Assembly: GCA_037441125.1 (NCBI GenBank)
Contig: JBBIST010000002.1
Coordinates: forward strand, 1 to 64,000
Direction: 5' to 3'
Source: JALHMQ01 sp037441125
GTDB taxonomy: Bacteria; Pseudomonadota; Gammaproteobacteria; Burkholderiales; Burkholderiaceae_F
Length of the DNA: 64,000 nucleotides
Shown here: positions 1-8,211 of the stretch, piece after piece
Layout of the letters: each line of letters opens with the position of its first letter
How positions within the stretch are numbered: position 1 is the first letter of the stretch
Notes under the pieces: generated by a model
The model's database searches: none
What the model was told of the DNA's origin: nothing
The model's input: only the letters and a program-made list of their open reading frames with translations
Translations under genes and position numbers: made by a program

Positions 1-40
1 CCACGAAGTCAAAGTAGCAAACTCCGTGGCGTCCATTTTT
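1..40 (+). terminator. Possible hairpin terminator beyond the trailer end of the CRISPR array
   Basis: Bases 1-9 and 21-29 form a nine-position stem with one mismatch and an 11-nt loop. A run of five T follows at 36-40. Read on the plus strand this resembles a Rho-independent terminator for a gene lying left of the window. Read on the minus strand it would follow the array transcript, but any T tract would then be outside the window. No repeat-like sequence lies before position 65, so the array appears to end here. Confidence 0.3.
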
Positions 41-64
41 CGGGGACCAGTTCAGAGGGCAGAG

Positions 65-3000
65 CGGTTCATCCCCGCGCGTGCGGGGAACGCCCGGCCG
101 CCACCATCAAACGGAGCCACTGCTGCGGTTCATCCCCGCGCGTGCGGGGAACGCCGAACAAGGGCGAGGCGTTCGACTGGTCCCAGCGGTTCATCCCCGC
201 GCGTGCGGGGAACGCGAGCGCAAGGCGATCAACGAGGCGTTCGATCGCGGTTCATCCCCGCGCGTGCGGGGAACGCATCAAGACGCGCATCCGTGGCCGG
301 CGCGTCTACGGTTCATCCCCGCGCGTGCGGGGAACGCATCGAGACCAGCGCCCAGACCCCGCCCATCAGCGGTTCATCCCCGCGCGTGCGGGGAACGCCG
401 CAACTCGCGCTCGGACAGGGCAGCGAGCACCGGTTCATCCCCGCGCGTGCGGGGAACGCTTCGTGCTGCCGACCGACGACCGCAACTGGGACGGTTCATC
501 CCCGCGCGTGCGGGGAACGCGCTGTCGTCGCCGCGCCGATTGCTACCTACTACGGTTCATCCCCGCGCGTGCGGGGAACGCACGTTCAGCGTCGGCGGCG
601 CGCCGAGCACCGACGGTTCATCCCCGCGCGTGCGGGGAACGCGACAGCCGGCTCGTCTGCGCTGATGCGCCGGTCGGTTCATCCCCGCGCGTGCGGGGAA
701 CGCATCGGTCCCGATGTTCCGGTGCCGGACGAACGCGGTTCATCCCCGCGCGTGCGGGGAACGCTCGGGTGGAACATTCACGGGAAGCCGACCGACCGGT
801 TCATCCCCGCGCGTGCGGGGAACGCCGCATCGGCCAGCAGACGCGCGATGCGTTCGGCGGTTCATCCCCGCGCGTGCGGGGAACGCGGCGGCAGCACGGT
901 CAACATCAACACCGACTACGGTTCATCCCCGCGCGTGCGGGGAACGCCGCGCTGCCATGTCGGCTACGCTCACGGTCTGCGGTTCATCCCCGCGCGTGCG
1001 GGGAACGCAGGGTGATCACGATCCACCCGCCGGCCGAGGCCGGTTCATCCCCGCGCGTGCGGGGAACGCCATGGCCTTACTCATTGCTGCCCTCCATCGC
1101 TCGGTTCATCCCCGCGCGTGCGGGGAACGCTAGACTGCACAGGCACCACTAGGAGATGCTGCCGGTTCATCCCCGCGCGTGCGGGGAACGCACGCCCACC
1201 GCCTCGCGGATACTGGCGAGCGTCGGTTCATCCCCGCGCGTGCGGGGAACGCTGCGCGCCGCGCCGCGATCTCGTCCTCGACGGCGGTTCATCCCCGCGC
1301 GTGCGGGGAACGCCTCGTCCGCTTCCGCCGGCCCGTGCCCTGGGCCGGTTCATCCCCGCGCGTGCGGGGAACGCTTGCTGTAGGTCTTGCCGTCGCGCTC
1401 GTCATGCGGTTCATCCCCGCGCGTGCGGGGAACGCTACATGTGCGAGCCCGCCGACGACGAGGCCGCCGGTTCATCCCCGCGCGTGCGGGGAACGCACGC
1501 CGGCAAAGACGCTGGCAGCCTGCTGATTCGGTTCATCCCCGCGCGTGCGGGGAACGCAGCACCGCGCTGTCAGTGCGCACACTGTGCACCGGTTCATCCC
1601 CGCGCGTGCGGGGAACGCTGCACGGCGATTGCGTCGCGCGCCTGCGCGAGCGGTTCATCCCCGCGCGTGCGGGGAACGCCGCGTCGTATGCGGTGGCTGC
1701 CGCTGCGGCGTCGGTTCATCCCCGCGCGTGCGGGGAACGCACGGTAATCAGCCCTCGAATCGCGGACTCCGGCGGTTCATCCCCGCGCGTGCGGGGAACG
1801 CTTCCGGAATCTGGTCGGCGTATTCGCACGCCTCGGTTCATCCCCGCGCGTGCGGGGAACGCCTGATCGTGCCCGGTCTGATCAGGCCGGCATCCGGTTC
1901 ATCCCCGCGCGTGCGGGGAACGCGAGACGAACAATGAATCGCGCCAAAACGATCGCGGTTCATCCCCGCGCGTGCGGGGAACGCCGGTTATTGAGCGGCC
2001 GGAGGCGCCCGATCAACGGTTCATCCCCGCGCGTGCGGGGAACGCCCCATCCGGCAGCCGCCGGGCGCGACCGGGGGCGGTTCATCCCCGCGCGTGCGGG
2101 GAACGCTATCCAACTCACCACGATCCGCCCGTCGCCAACGGTTCATCCCCGCGCGTGCGGGGAACGCTACAGGAATCTGGTCGGCGTATTCGCACGCCTC
2201 GGTTCATCCCCGCGCGTGCGGGGAACGCCGGTTATTGAGCGGCCGGAGGCGCCGGATCAACGGTTCATCCCCGCGCGTGCGGGGAACGCGGGCGACCGAG
2301 GCAATCACTAGGAGCAATCGCCGGTTCATCCCCGCGCGTGCGGGGAACGCGGGGTGCGGGAGATTCCTGGCCCGCGACACAGCGGTTCATCCCCGCGCGT
2401 GCGGGGAACGCCGCCGCGCAGCGCGGGCCAACGATGGCCGCCTCGGTTCATCCCCGCGCGTGCGGGGAACGCCGCGGGCAAAAGAAAGCGACCCCGAAGG
2501 GTCGCGGTTCATCCCCGCGCGTGCGGGGAACGCCAGGGTGGCGGTCACTATCTGCTGGACTCCCGGCGGTTCATCCCCGCGCGTGCGGGGAACGCGGTGT
2601 GGTTTGGTCTGGTGTGGTTTTCCTCGACGGTTCATCCCCGCGCGTGCGGGGAACGCGCTGCACACTCGGCCTACGGTGGCCGACTGTCCGGTTCATCCCC
2701 GCGCGTGCGGGGAACGCGTTGATGAATGCGAGCACGTTGCCCTGCACAACGGTTCATCCCCGCGCGTGCGGGGAACGCGTCAACACCGCGCGGCGCGGCC
2801 AGACGGCCAGCGGTTCATCCCCGCGCGTGCGGGGAACGCGTACGAGCCGGCCGTGAGGCACGTCTACAACCGCGGTTCATCCCCGCGCGTGCGGGGAACG
2901 CGCAAGGGGGGCGCATGACAACCACCAAAGACCGCGGTTCATCCCCGCGCGTGCGGGGAACGCGCGACGTGGTGCAGCGCGGCAGGGTTGCGGTGCGGTT

Positions 3001-3329
3001 CATCCCCGCGCGTGCGGGGAACGCCGGCTGTCGAGCGTTCAGAGGCGGCCGATCAACGGTTCATCCCCGCGCGTGCGGGGAACGCCCGTCGGCGTGGCGC
3101 CGCTCATCATCCTGCAACGGTTCATCCCCGCGCGTGCGGGGAACGCACGTAGGCCACGAAGCTGGCCGCGTCGCGCAGCGGTTCATCCCCGCGCGTGCGG
3201 GGAACGCGGTTTGTTCGTTCTCTCTCGCTACGTCCGAGTCGGTTCATCCCCGCGCGTGCGGGGAACGCTTCACGCCCGGGTACCGCGTGAAGATCATCGA
3301 CGGTTCATCCCCGCGCGTGCGGGGAACGC
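65..3329 (-). CRISPR. Type I-E CRISPR array, 54 repeats and 53 spacers
   Basis: A 29-nt repeat (plus strand begins CGGTTCATCCCC and ends GGGGAACGC) starts at 65, 126, 187 and so on to 3301, with a 61-nt period. I counted 54 repeats and saw no base difference among them, including the trailer-end copy. Spacers are 32 nt except three of 33 nt (2534-2566, 2840-2872, 2902-2934). The complementary strand reads GCGTTCCCCGC...GATGAACCG, the E. coli-like I-E repeat orientation. Transcription is therefore leftward from the leader at 3330-3441, and the newest spacer is 3269-3300. Two families of related spacers occur: 1802-1833 with 2168-2199, and 1985-2016 with 2229-2260 and 3025-3056. Long reading frames across the array arise from repeat periodicity and are not genes. 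Confidence 0.98.
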
Positions 3330-3441
3330 ACTTCTTCCTTCTCGCTGATTTCAAAGGAGAATTCAGCGCTTACTCAAGTCACCAACGTGTCGCTCCTCTC
3401 GGCACTGTCCTTACCAGTACGCAGAGACTCCACTCAGATTG
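3330..3441 (-). promoter_or_regulatory. CRISPR leader
   Basis: This is the 112-nt stretch between the cas2 stop codon and the first (leader-proximal) repeat. It is visibly more AT-rich than the surrounding DNA, with patches such as TTCAAAGGAGAATTC. Position and orientation match I-E leaders, which lie directly downstream of cas2, carry the array promoter and direct Cas1-Cas2 integration. I could not identify a convincing IHF site or a clear -35/-10 pair by eye, so only the leader as a whole is called. Confidence 0.8.
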
Positions 3442-3738
3442 TTAAAGATCTTGGTGACCCGCCTCGGGCAGGAACGAAACCAGTCTTGCGCCGTCGAGTT
3501 CAACGGGCACGCGGCGGTTTGCCCCAAGCGTAACGAATTCGAACCCCGCCTCGTTGTTCGCCTTCCACGCCATCACGGCGTTGCCGTCTTCAATTCCCTC
3601 TTCTACCTGGTTCCAGATGTAGTCGCGGACTCTCGCAGAGTAGTCGCCAAGATAAACACCGGCACGCACCTCCAGCAGCCAAACGGCGAGCCGGCCGCGG
3701 AGTCGCGGTGGCGCATTCTCAAGAACGATGACCAGCAT
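3442..3738 (-). CDS. cas2: Cas2, type I-E CRISPR adaptation protein
   Basis: A 98-residue protein beginning MLVIVLENAPPRLRGRLAVW, the characteristic start of the E. coli-type Cas2 (CasE-subtype, about 94-97 aa). It contains the conserved segments LLEVRAGVYLGD, VMAW and GFEF, and a C-terminal LVSFLP. In the family, Cas2 is the central dimer of the Cas1-Cas2 integrase and is mainly structural. The ATG at 3736-3738 was chosen because it aligns with the family start. The gene begins 20 nt inside the 3' end of cas1, so the two are translationally linked, and it ends directly at the leader. Confidence 0.97.
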   Translation of the reverse strand: MLVIVLENAPPRLRGRLAVWLLEVRAGVYLGDYSARVRDYIWNQVEEGIEDGNAVMAWKANNEAGFEFVTLGANRRVPVELDGARLVSFLPEAGHQDL

Positions 3739-4639
3739 CGCCAAGCGCCTTGTCTTCGGGAATCGCCGGTCCGATAGCGTCAGCGGGCGCCTGCGGTCGT
3801 TCGATCTCACCCGCGGCCAGCATCTCTTCGATGCCTGGGACAATCCGGTCGAGCAGCCGCGATTCGCGGAACGCGTCGCGACATCCAAGCCGCACCTGCT
3901 GCTCCGGGTTGTGTGGATTGCGCGCGGCGATTCGGAAGGCCACCGGTACCACGGTGTCGAACTTGTAGATGTCGGCCACGTCGTAGACGAACGACAGCGG
4001 CTTGCCGGTGTGAATGAAGCCGACCGCGGGGGCATAGCCGGCGGCGAGCACGGCAGCCTCCGCCACGCCGTACAGGCAGGCGGTCGCCGATGACAGGCAG
4101 CGGTTGGGTATGTCGCCGGAGTCCCACTTCTCCGGGTCGTAGTCGCGACCCTTCCATTCAACGCCGTATCGTTTGGCCACCTGCTTGTACATCTCACGCA
4201 CGCGCGCCCCTTCGATGCCGCGCAGTTGATCGACGCTGCGCCGCGCCGGCGGATCGGAGCCGAAACGCATCGCATACATTTTGCGAACGACCTTGAGGCG
4301 GAGGTCGGGGTCGAGGGCGAGCTTGGCCTGGTAAAGCAGCCGGTCGGCGCGGGCACCGCCGGGCTGTCCCGAGGAGTACAAGCGGACGCCCGCTTCGCCG
4401 ATCCAGACCAACAGCGTTCCCGCACGCGCAGCCAGCGCACAGGCCGCATGCGACACGCGCGTTCCCGGCTCCAGCATCAGGCAGGCGACCCCTCCGACCG
4501 GGATGTGCGTGCGGACTCCCGACTTGTCCACTACGACGAAGGCGCCGTCGAGAACGTCGAGATGCCCCCTCTCGATGAAAAGGATTGACAGCCGCTCCTT
4601 GATCGGGATCGGCTTCAGCGGCGGCAACAGCGCGCTCAT
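3719..4639 (-). CDS. cas1: Cas1, type I-E CRISPR integrase
   Basis: A 306-residue Cas1 of the I-E type, the metal-dependent integrase that inserts new spacers at the leader end of the array. The expected metal-binding residues are visible: E143 (in RGIEGARVREMY), H210 (GFIHTGKPLSF), D220 and D223 (VYDVADIYK). The length matches E. coli Cas1. The start ATG overlaps the stop of the upstream PIN toxin gene in an ATGA, and the 3' end overlaps cas2 by 20 nt. Cas1 translation may therefore be coupled to the toxin gene rather than directly to the Cascade genes, which is unusual. Confidence 0.97.
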   Translation of the reverse strand: MSALLPPLKPIPIKERLSILFIERGHLDVLDGAFVVVDKSGVRTHIPVGGVACLMLEPGTRVSHAACALAARAGTLLVWIGEAGVRLYSSGQPGGARADRLLYQAKLALDPDLRLKVVRKMYAMRFGSDPPARRSVDQLRGIEGARVREMYKQVAKRYGVEWKGRDYDPEKWDSGDIPNRCLSSATACLYGVAEAAVLAAGYAPAVGFIHTGKPLSFVYDVADIYKFDTVVPVAFRIAARNPHNPEQQVRLGCRDAFRESRLLDRIVPGIEEMLAAGEIERPQAPADAIGPAIPEDKALGDAGHRS

Positions 4640-5133
4640 GTCTCGTCTTCGCCCGCCGCTTGCAGAGCCACGCGCACTGTGGCATCAGTGAGCCAGTAGC
4701 CCCGGGCGCGAAGCTCCTCGATCGGCGGACGAACTGCGGGCAACAGTCCCCGCCGCTTGGCGCCGACGAGAACACCGAGTGTGCCGATAGGGGTCAGCCC
4801 CAGCGCCACGGCGTGGCGCCGCGCCGCGAGATCATCGGCCAGCAGCACGGCGTCGATTTCGAGCGCCTTGGCGATCGCGCTGCGCTCGCCCCGTCCGCGG
4901 TGGTCGGCGCCGACCGCTTCGGCAACGCAAACGGTCAGCAGGCCGTCGTCGCACGCCCGGCGTATGCGCACCGCGTCTTCGAGCTCGGGCTTCGCGGTGC
5001 ACTCGTCGAGGACCGACTCGGGCACGAGGACACGGTCGAACAACTCGCCGAGCAGCGACAGCAGATCCAGCCGCGCCAGCGCGATCAGAGGGCCGGCATC
5101 GCTGACGGCGACGTTAATCGCCGAACGCTGCAA
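4636..5133 (-). CDS. DUF3368-type PIN-domain toxin embedded in the cas operon
   Basis: A 165-residue PIN-fold protein of the DUF3368 type, a family of predicted ribonuclease toxins. The N-terminus carries VSDAGPLIALARLDLL with the first acidic residue at D12. E83 (GERSAIAKAL) and D100/D101 (LLADDLAARRHA) complete the expected acidic cluster. The TPIGTLGVLVGAKRRGLL segment is typical of DUF3368. It overlaps the 3' end of the UPF0175-like antitoxin gene by 20 nt and the cas1 start by 4 nt. All this places it inside the cas transcript, between cas6e and cas1. Catalytic residues look intact, so it is probably functional. The specific RNA target cannot be inferred. Confidence 0.88.
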   Translation of the reverse strand: MQRSAINVAVSDAGPLIALARLDLLSLLGELFDRVLVPESVLDECTAKPELEDAVRIRRACDDGLLTVCVAEAVGADHRGRGERSAIAKALEIDAVLLADDLAARRHAVALGLTPIGTLGVLVGAKRRGLLPAVRPPIEELRARGYWLTDATVRVALQAAGEDET

Positions 5134-5440
5134 GCTCCCGCTCCAGGTCCTCGGCGGTCGTGCGGATGACGGGGATCCGTCTGCGGCCCAGTTCGTCGAT
5201 GAACTCGCTCAGCGCCAGTCCAGCGATGCGGGCGGCGACACCGATGCTGATCTGCTCGCGATCGAACAGCGACACTGCCAGCTCCAGCCGCATCGCGGCG
5301 TTGTCCAGATTTGCTCCCATCGGCACGGCCATCAGCACGGGTTCACCGTCCTGCGTGATCAGGGCGATCGATCCTTCGCGCGCGCCGGCGAGCACCTGCT
5401 CGGGATGCTCGAGAAACTGCTTGACCGAGATCGAACCCAT
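5114..5440 (-). CDS. Antitoxin, Phd/YefM-like N-terminus joined to a UPF0175 domain
   Basis: A 108-residue protein. Residues 1-42 (MGSISVKQFLEHPEQVLAGA, ending in GEPVLMAVP) resemble the Phd/YefM DNA-binding antitoxin fold. Residues about 48-108 (AVSLFDREQISIGVAARIAG, SEFIDELGRRRIPVIRT) match the UPF0175 family, a usual partner of DUF3368 PIN toxins. UPF0175 proteins are normally about 80-90 aa, so this looks like a chimera. The ATG is preceded by a strong GGAGG site. The gene starts 65 nt after cas6e and overlaps the toxin gene by 20 nt. As in other such pairs it probably neutralises the toxin and may autoregulate. A CATACT hexamer in the preceding gap could be part of an internal promoter, but this is weak. 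Confidence 0.82.
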   Translation of the reverse strand: MGSISVKQFLEHPEQVLAGAREGSIALITQDGEPVLMAVPMGANLDNAAMRLELAVSLFDREQISIGVAARIAGLALSEFIDELGRRRIPVIRTTAEDLERELAAFGD

Positions 5441-5505
5441 GACGCCTCCGCATTGCCGCCTGCCGACGGCGCTTCCACTTCCGAGTGCACCCAGTATGCC
5501 GCGCC

Positions 5506-6231
5506 TCAACCGCGCCGCACCAGCAGTAGGCCGCAGCCGAACGCCTTGCCGCGGCCGACCCCGGAAAGCAGGGCGCGGACGAACCTGTCGGCGTCCGTGA
5601 CGATGAGGTTTCCGGAAAGGTCGACCGTGGACAAGGCGATCGGTTTCAGCCCGTTGCGCGCGATCCGATGCTGGCGATAGGCGTCGACCCGCAGCGTGTC
5701 GCCGACCCGAAAGCCGTAGCGGGCGGCGAAGCCCGTGGACCCTTTCGCGCCGAGCCATGCCCGGACCGCTCCATCGGCCAGCTCGTACAGAGGCGGTCGG
5801 TCACCCTGCGGCAGATCGGCCCACCGAGACAGTCCGTGCTCGGCGAGCATCTGCTTCTTGGCGTGCATCACCACGTCGTCCCGGCGCGACTTGCCTTCGC
5901 GTTTGTGCGCTTGCGTCGGGTTCACTCGCAGGTCGAACAGCAAACGGTCGCCCTCGGCAACGCTCGGCGCGTATTCCCGCGACGACACCTGCCACGCCGG
6001 GTGTGGGGCAGCCGCCGGCCGATCGGAGACGCAGTAGTACAGCGCCTGCCGGCGCCCGGCCTGCGGCTCGAAGCGGCGAAACAGGAAGTCTCGCGAGTGC
6101 CCTTCCGGCGCCGCAAAGAACCGCCAGAGGAACTGATGGTCGCCGTAGGCGCCGCTGTTGAACGCTTGCGCCACGGCCTCGCGGGCGTCGGCGTGGTGTT
6201 CGTCGAGTTCGATGCGACTGAAGTACTTCAT
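5506..6231 (-). CDS. cas6e: Cas6e (CasE/Cse3), crRNA-processing endoribonuclease of Cascade
   Basis: A 241-residue Cas6e, which cleaves the pre-crRNA at the base of the repeat hairpin and stays bound to the 3' handle in Cascade. The N-terminal RAMP-like domain carries GDHQFLWRFF, where H32 corresponds to the catalytic His of E. coli CasE. LRVNPT and the glycine-rich C-terminal loop GVGRGKAFGCGLLLV are family hallmarks. It is about 40 residues longer than E. coli CasE. The ATG overlaps the cas5 stop (ATGA). It is the last Cascade gene before the toxin-antitoxin insertion. Confidence 0.95.
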   Translation of the reverse strand: MKYFSRIELDEHHADAREAVAQAFNSGAYGDHQFLWRFFAAPEGHSRDFLFRRFEPQAGRRQALYYCVSDRPAAAPHPAWQVSSREYAPSVAEGDRLLFDLRVNPTQAHKREGKSRRDDVVMHAKKQMLAEHGLSRWADLPQGDRPPLYELADGAVRAWLGAKGSTGFAARYGFRVGDTLRVDAYRQHRIARNGLKPIALSTVDLSGNLIVTDADRFVRALLSGVGRGKAFGCGLLLVRRG

Positions 6232-6995
6232 GGCACCTGCTCTTCGCTCTCCGCCTCCGCGCGCGCATCCGGGGCGATCAAGGCGACGCGCTCCGTGCGG
6301 TCGCCGAACTGCCAGCGCCGCCGCGAGCGCGGCGCATCCTTCCTCGGCACCGTGAACGACTGCGGCCAGCCGGCTTCGATACCGTCTTCCCAGGCAACGC
6401 GGATCGGCACGGACGGCAGCGCCGCGCCGGCCAGTTCATCAAGCGCCGGAAATGCCGCCGCCTCGATGGCACTGCGGAAGGTGTCGGCCTCGACGACCTG
6501 CGGCGAGAACGGCAGCGCCGGCGGGCACGCCTTGCGGCCGAGGTACGGGGTGAAACGGGGCCGCTGCAGTGCCGTCCGAACAGCTTCCAGGTCCGGCGCC
6601 GCGTGCCCGGCGCGCAGGCTGACGCCGGCGATGCAGACCGCATCCTGTCGGTAATCGCGGCGCGACAGGATGGTGTTCAATTCGTGCCGCGGCATCGCCA
6701 GTTCGTCGGCGCGCGTGCAGTGCGGCCGCTTTTTCAAGGTCGCGGCGCCCGGCACCTGGGCGGTGTGATAGTCGCGTAGCAGCGCACCTTCCCTGTAGAC
6801 GGCCACGGCGAAGGCGAGCGCCTCGTCCAGTCGGCGGTGACCGTCCTCGTCGCTGCGCTCGATGCCCAGCGCGGCGCCGATCAGCCCGAGCAGGGCCGAG
6901 CGGCCAGGATAGCCGTGGCTGGGACGGAACTCGCCGACCGCGACGTCGCCCCAGCTGGCCAGCGGCGCGTACAGGCGCAGAAGCAGGAACTTCAT
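6228..6995 (-). CDS. cas5: Cas5 (CasD), Cascade subunit binding the crRNA 5' handle
   Basis: A 255-residue I-E Cas5 starting MKFLLLRLYAPLASWGDVAV, with the conserved SHGYPGRSALLGLIGAALGI segment. In Cascade it caps the 5' handle of the crRNA and contacts Cas8e. The start at 6995 was chosen because it matches the family N-terminus and forms an ATGA overlap with the cas7 stop. An upstream extension in the same frame is arginine-rich and non-homologous. Its stop overlaps the cas6e start in the same way. Confidence 0.94.
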   Translation of the reverse strand: MKFLLLRLYAPLASWGDVAVGEFRPSHGYPGRSALLGLIGAALGIERSDEDGHRRLDEALAFAVAVYREGALLRDYHTAQVPGAATLKKRPHCTRADELAMPRHELNTILSRRDYRQDAVCIAGVSLRAGHAAPDLEAVRTALQRPRFTPYLGRKACPPALPFSPQVVEADTFRSAIEAAAFPALDELAGAALPSVPIRVAWEDGIEAGWPQSFTVPRKDAPRSRRRWQFGDRTERVALIAPDARAEAESEEQVP

Positions 6996-8191
6996 GTGCC
7001 GCACTTCGCCTGTGCGAAAGCGATCAGCTCGGCGAGCGTGCCTTCGCCGGTTTCCGCGTTGAGAAACCTGCGCTCGTCGGCGCACTTGTCGTAGACCTTA
7101 TCCATCTTCTCCAGCTTGTCGTTCAGCGCCCGGATCGACTCGCCTATGACGTCGCTGCCCACGATGGGCTTGACGAACGCCAGGCTGAGAGAGCGCGGCT
7201 GCTGGCTTCCCTTCTCGGCCATCATGTACGACGCATAGGCACGCGAGGCGAAACTGGCCTGCTTGCCGGTCGGCGAGATCTTGGCGATCGCCTCGATCAA
7301 GGCGGCGAGGGCGCGGTCGCGCAGCGACGTATTGCCGCCGAGGTTGTCATCGAGCAGGTCGCGGTTGATGCAGATGTACAGGTAATAGACGCCGGCGCCG
7401 AAGCCGGCTTCGCCGATGTGGCCCGCGCCCACGTCCTCTTGCCCGCGATTCAGGTCATCGACGGCGGTGAAGTAGTCATCCTCGGCCGACGCCTTGTGGA
7501 CAGTGAACGCGTGCGCGACCTGGGCGGCGGCTTCGACGTTGAACTTGGGCTTTTCCGCCAGCATGCGACCGAAGAGTGCAATGTCTGGGGCCTGATGGTC
7601 CTCGCGCAGCAGCGCAAGTTCGTTGTCAGTCGGAAGCCGGCGCTCTTGCTCCAGTTCGTCAGTTAGGGCGCGGACGGATGCAAGTTCGCTCGGACTGATG
7701 TGAAAGAGCTGACTTGTCGACACAGATTTTCGAAAGGCCTTCAGCAAAGCGTCCCCCGCCGCTTCGTCGGCCGGTGCGGCGCTATCCGCGCCAGCATCCG
7801 GCGAGGCGCCCGAGTCCGTTCTTGACTTCTTGGGCGGAAAGTCGCCGTCGAGGCTCCCGAACTGTTCGACTATCTTGCGGGTAGCCTCGTGTGCCAGTTT
7901 CAGCTGCGCGTCCTTCTTAAACCGACTCAGAACATCGGCGTTGATCGCGTCAGCGCCCGCGAGACTCCTGAACACGTCCAGCCCCAGCGTCTTCGTGCGC
8001 GTGCCCACTTGACCAGACAATGCCTCTCGGAAGATGTCTGATGTACGCCAAGCGCGCTTTGCGCTTTGCGACGACACACGCAGCCGCGTGGCACCGCCGA
8101 CCAGTGCACTCTTCGGTCGGCCAAGGTCGTCGCGGTTCAGGTTGGACGGCGGGTAGGAAGTGATGACGTGCAATTGAATGAAGCAGCTCAT
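6992..8191 (-). CDS. cas7: Cas7 (CasC/Cse4), Cascade backbone subunit
   Basis: A 399-residue I-E Cas7, the protein that polymerises along the crRNA spacer in six copies. Family segments include FIQLHVITSYPPSNLNRDD, LRVSSQSAKRAWRTS, NFNVEAA-like KPKFNVEAAAQVAHAFTVHK and the C-terminal SLAFVKPIVG. It exceeds the E. coli protein (363 aa) mainly through a charged then Ala/Asp-rich stretch at residues about 115-148. That stretch looks like a flexible loop rather than a new domain. The ATG lies 20 nt after the cse2 stop, and the stop overlaps cas5. Confidence 0.95.
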   Translation of the reverse strand: MSCFIQLHVITSYPPSNLNRDDLGRPKSALVGGATRLRVSSQSAKRAWRTSDIFREALSGQVGTRTKTLGLDVFRSLAGADAINADVLSRFKKDAQLKLAHEATRKIVEQFGSLDGDFPPKKSRTDSGASPDAGADSAAPADEAAGDALLKAFRKSVSTSQLFHISPSELASVRALTDELEQERRLPTDNELALLREDHQAPDIALFGRMLAEKPKFNVEAAAQVAHAFTVHKASAEDDYFTAVDDLNRGQEDVGAGHIGEAGFGAGVYYLYICINRDLLDDNLGGNTSLRDRALAALIEAIAKISPTGKQASFASRAYASYMMAEKGSQQPRSLSLAFVKPIVGSDVIGESIRALNDKLEKMDKVYDKCADERRFLNAETGEGTLAELIAFAQAKCGT

Positions 8192-8211
8192 GTCGGCGGT
8201 CTCCGGCGGAT

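Noticed and set aside
3330..3441. IHF site in the CRISPR leader
   Set aside because: No stretch matched WATCAANNNNTTR on either strand closely enough.
26..3445. Long overlapping open frames across the array (repeated HPRACGER, SSPRVRGT and FIPARAGNA segments)
   Set aside because: They are produced by the 61-nt period of a stop-free repeat and have no independent coding evidence.
4636..5440. A mobile element carrying the toxin-antitoxin pair
   Set aside because: No terminal repeats, transposase or target duplication is visible, and reading frames are joined precisely to cas1; a simple recombination or old operon gain fits better.
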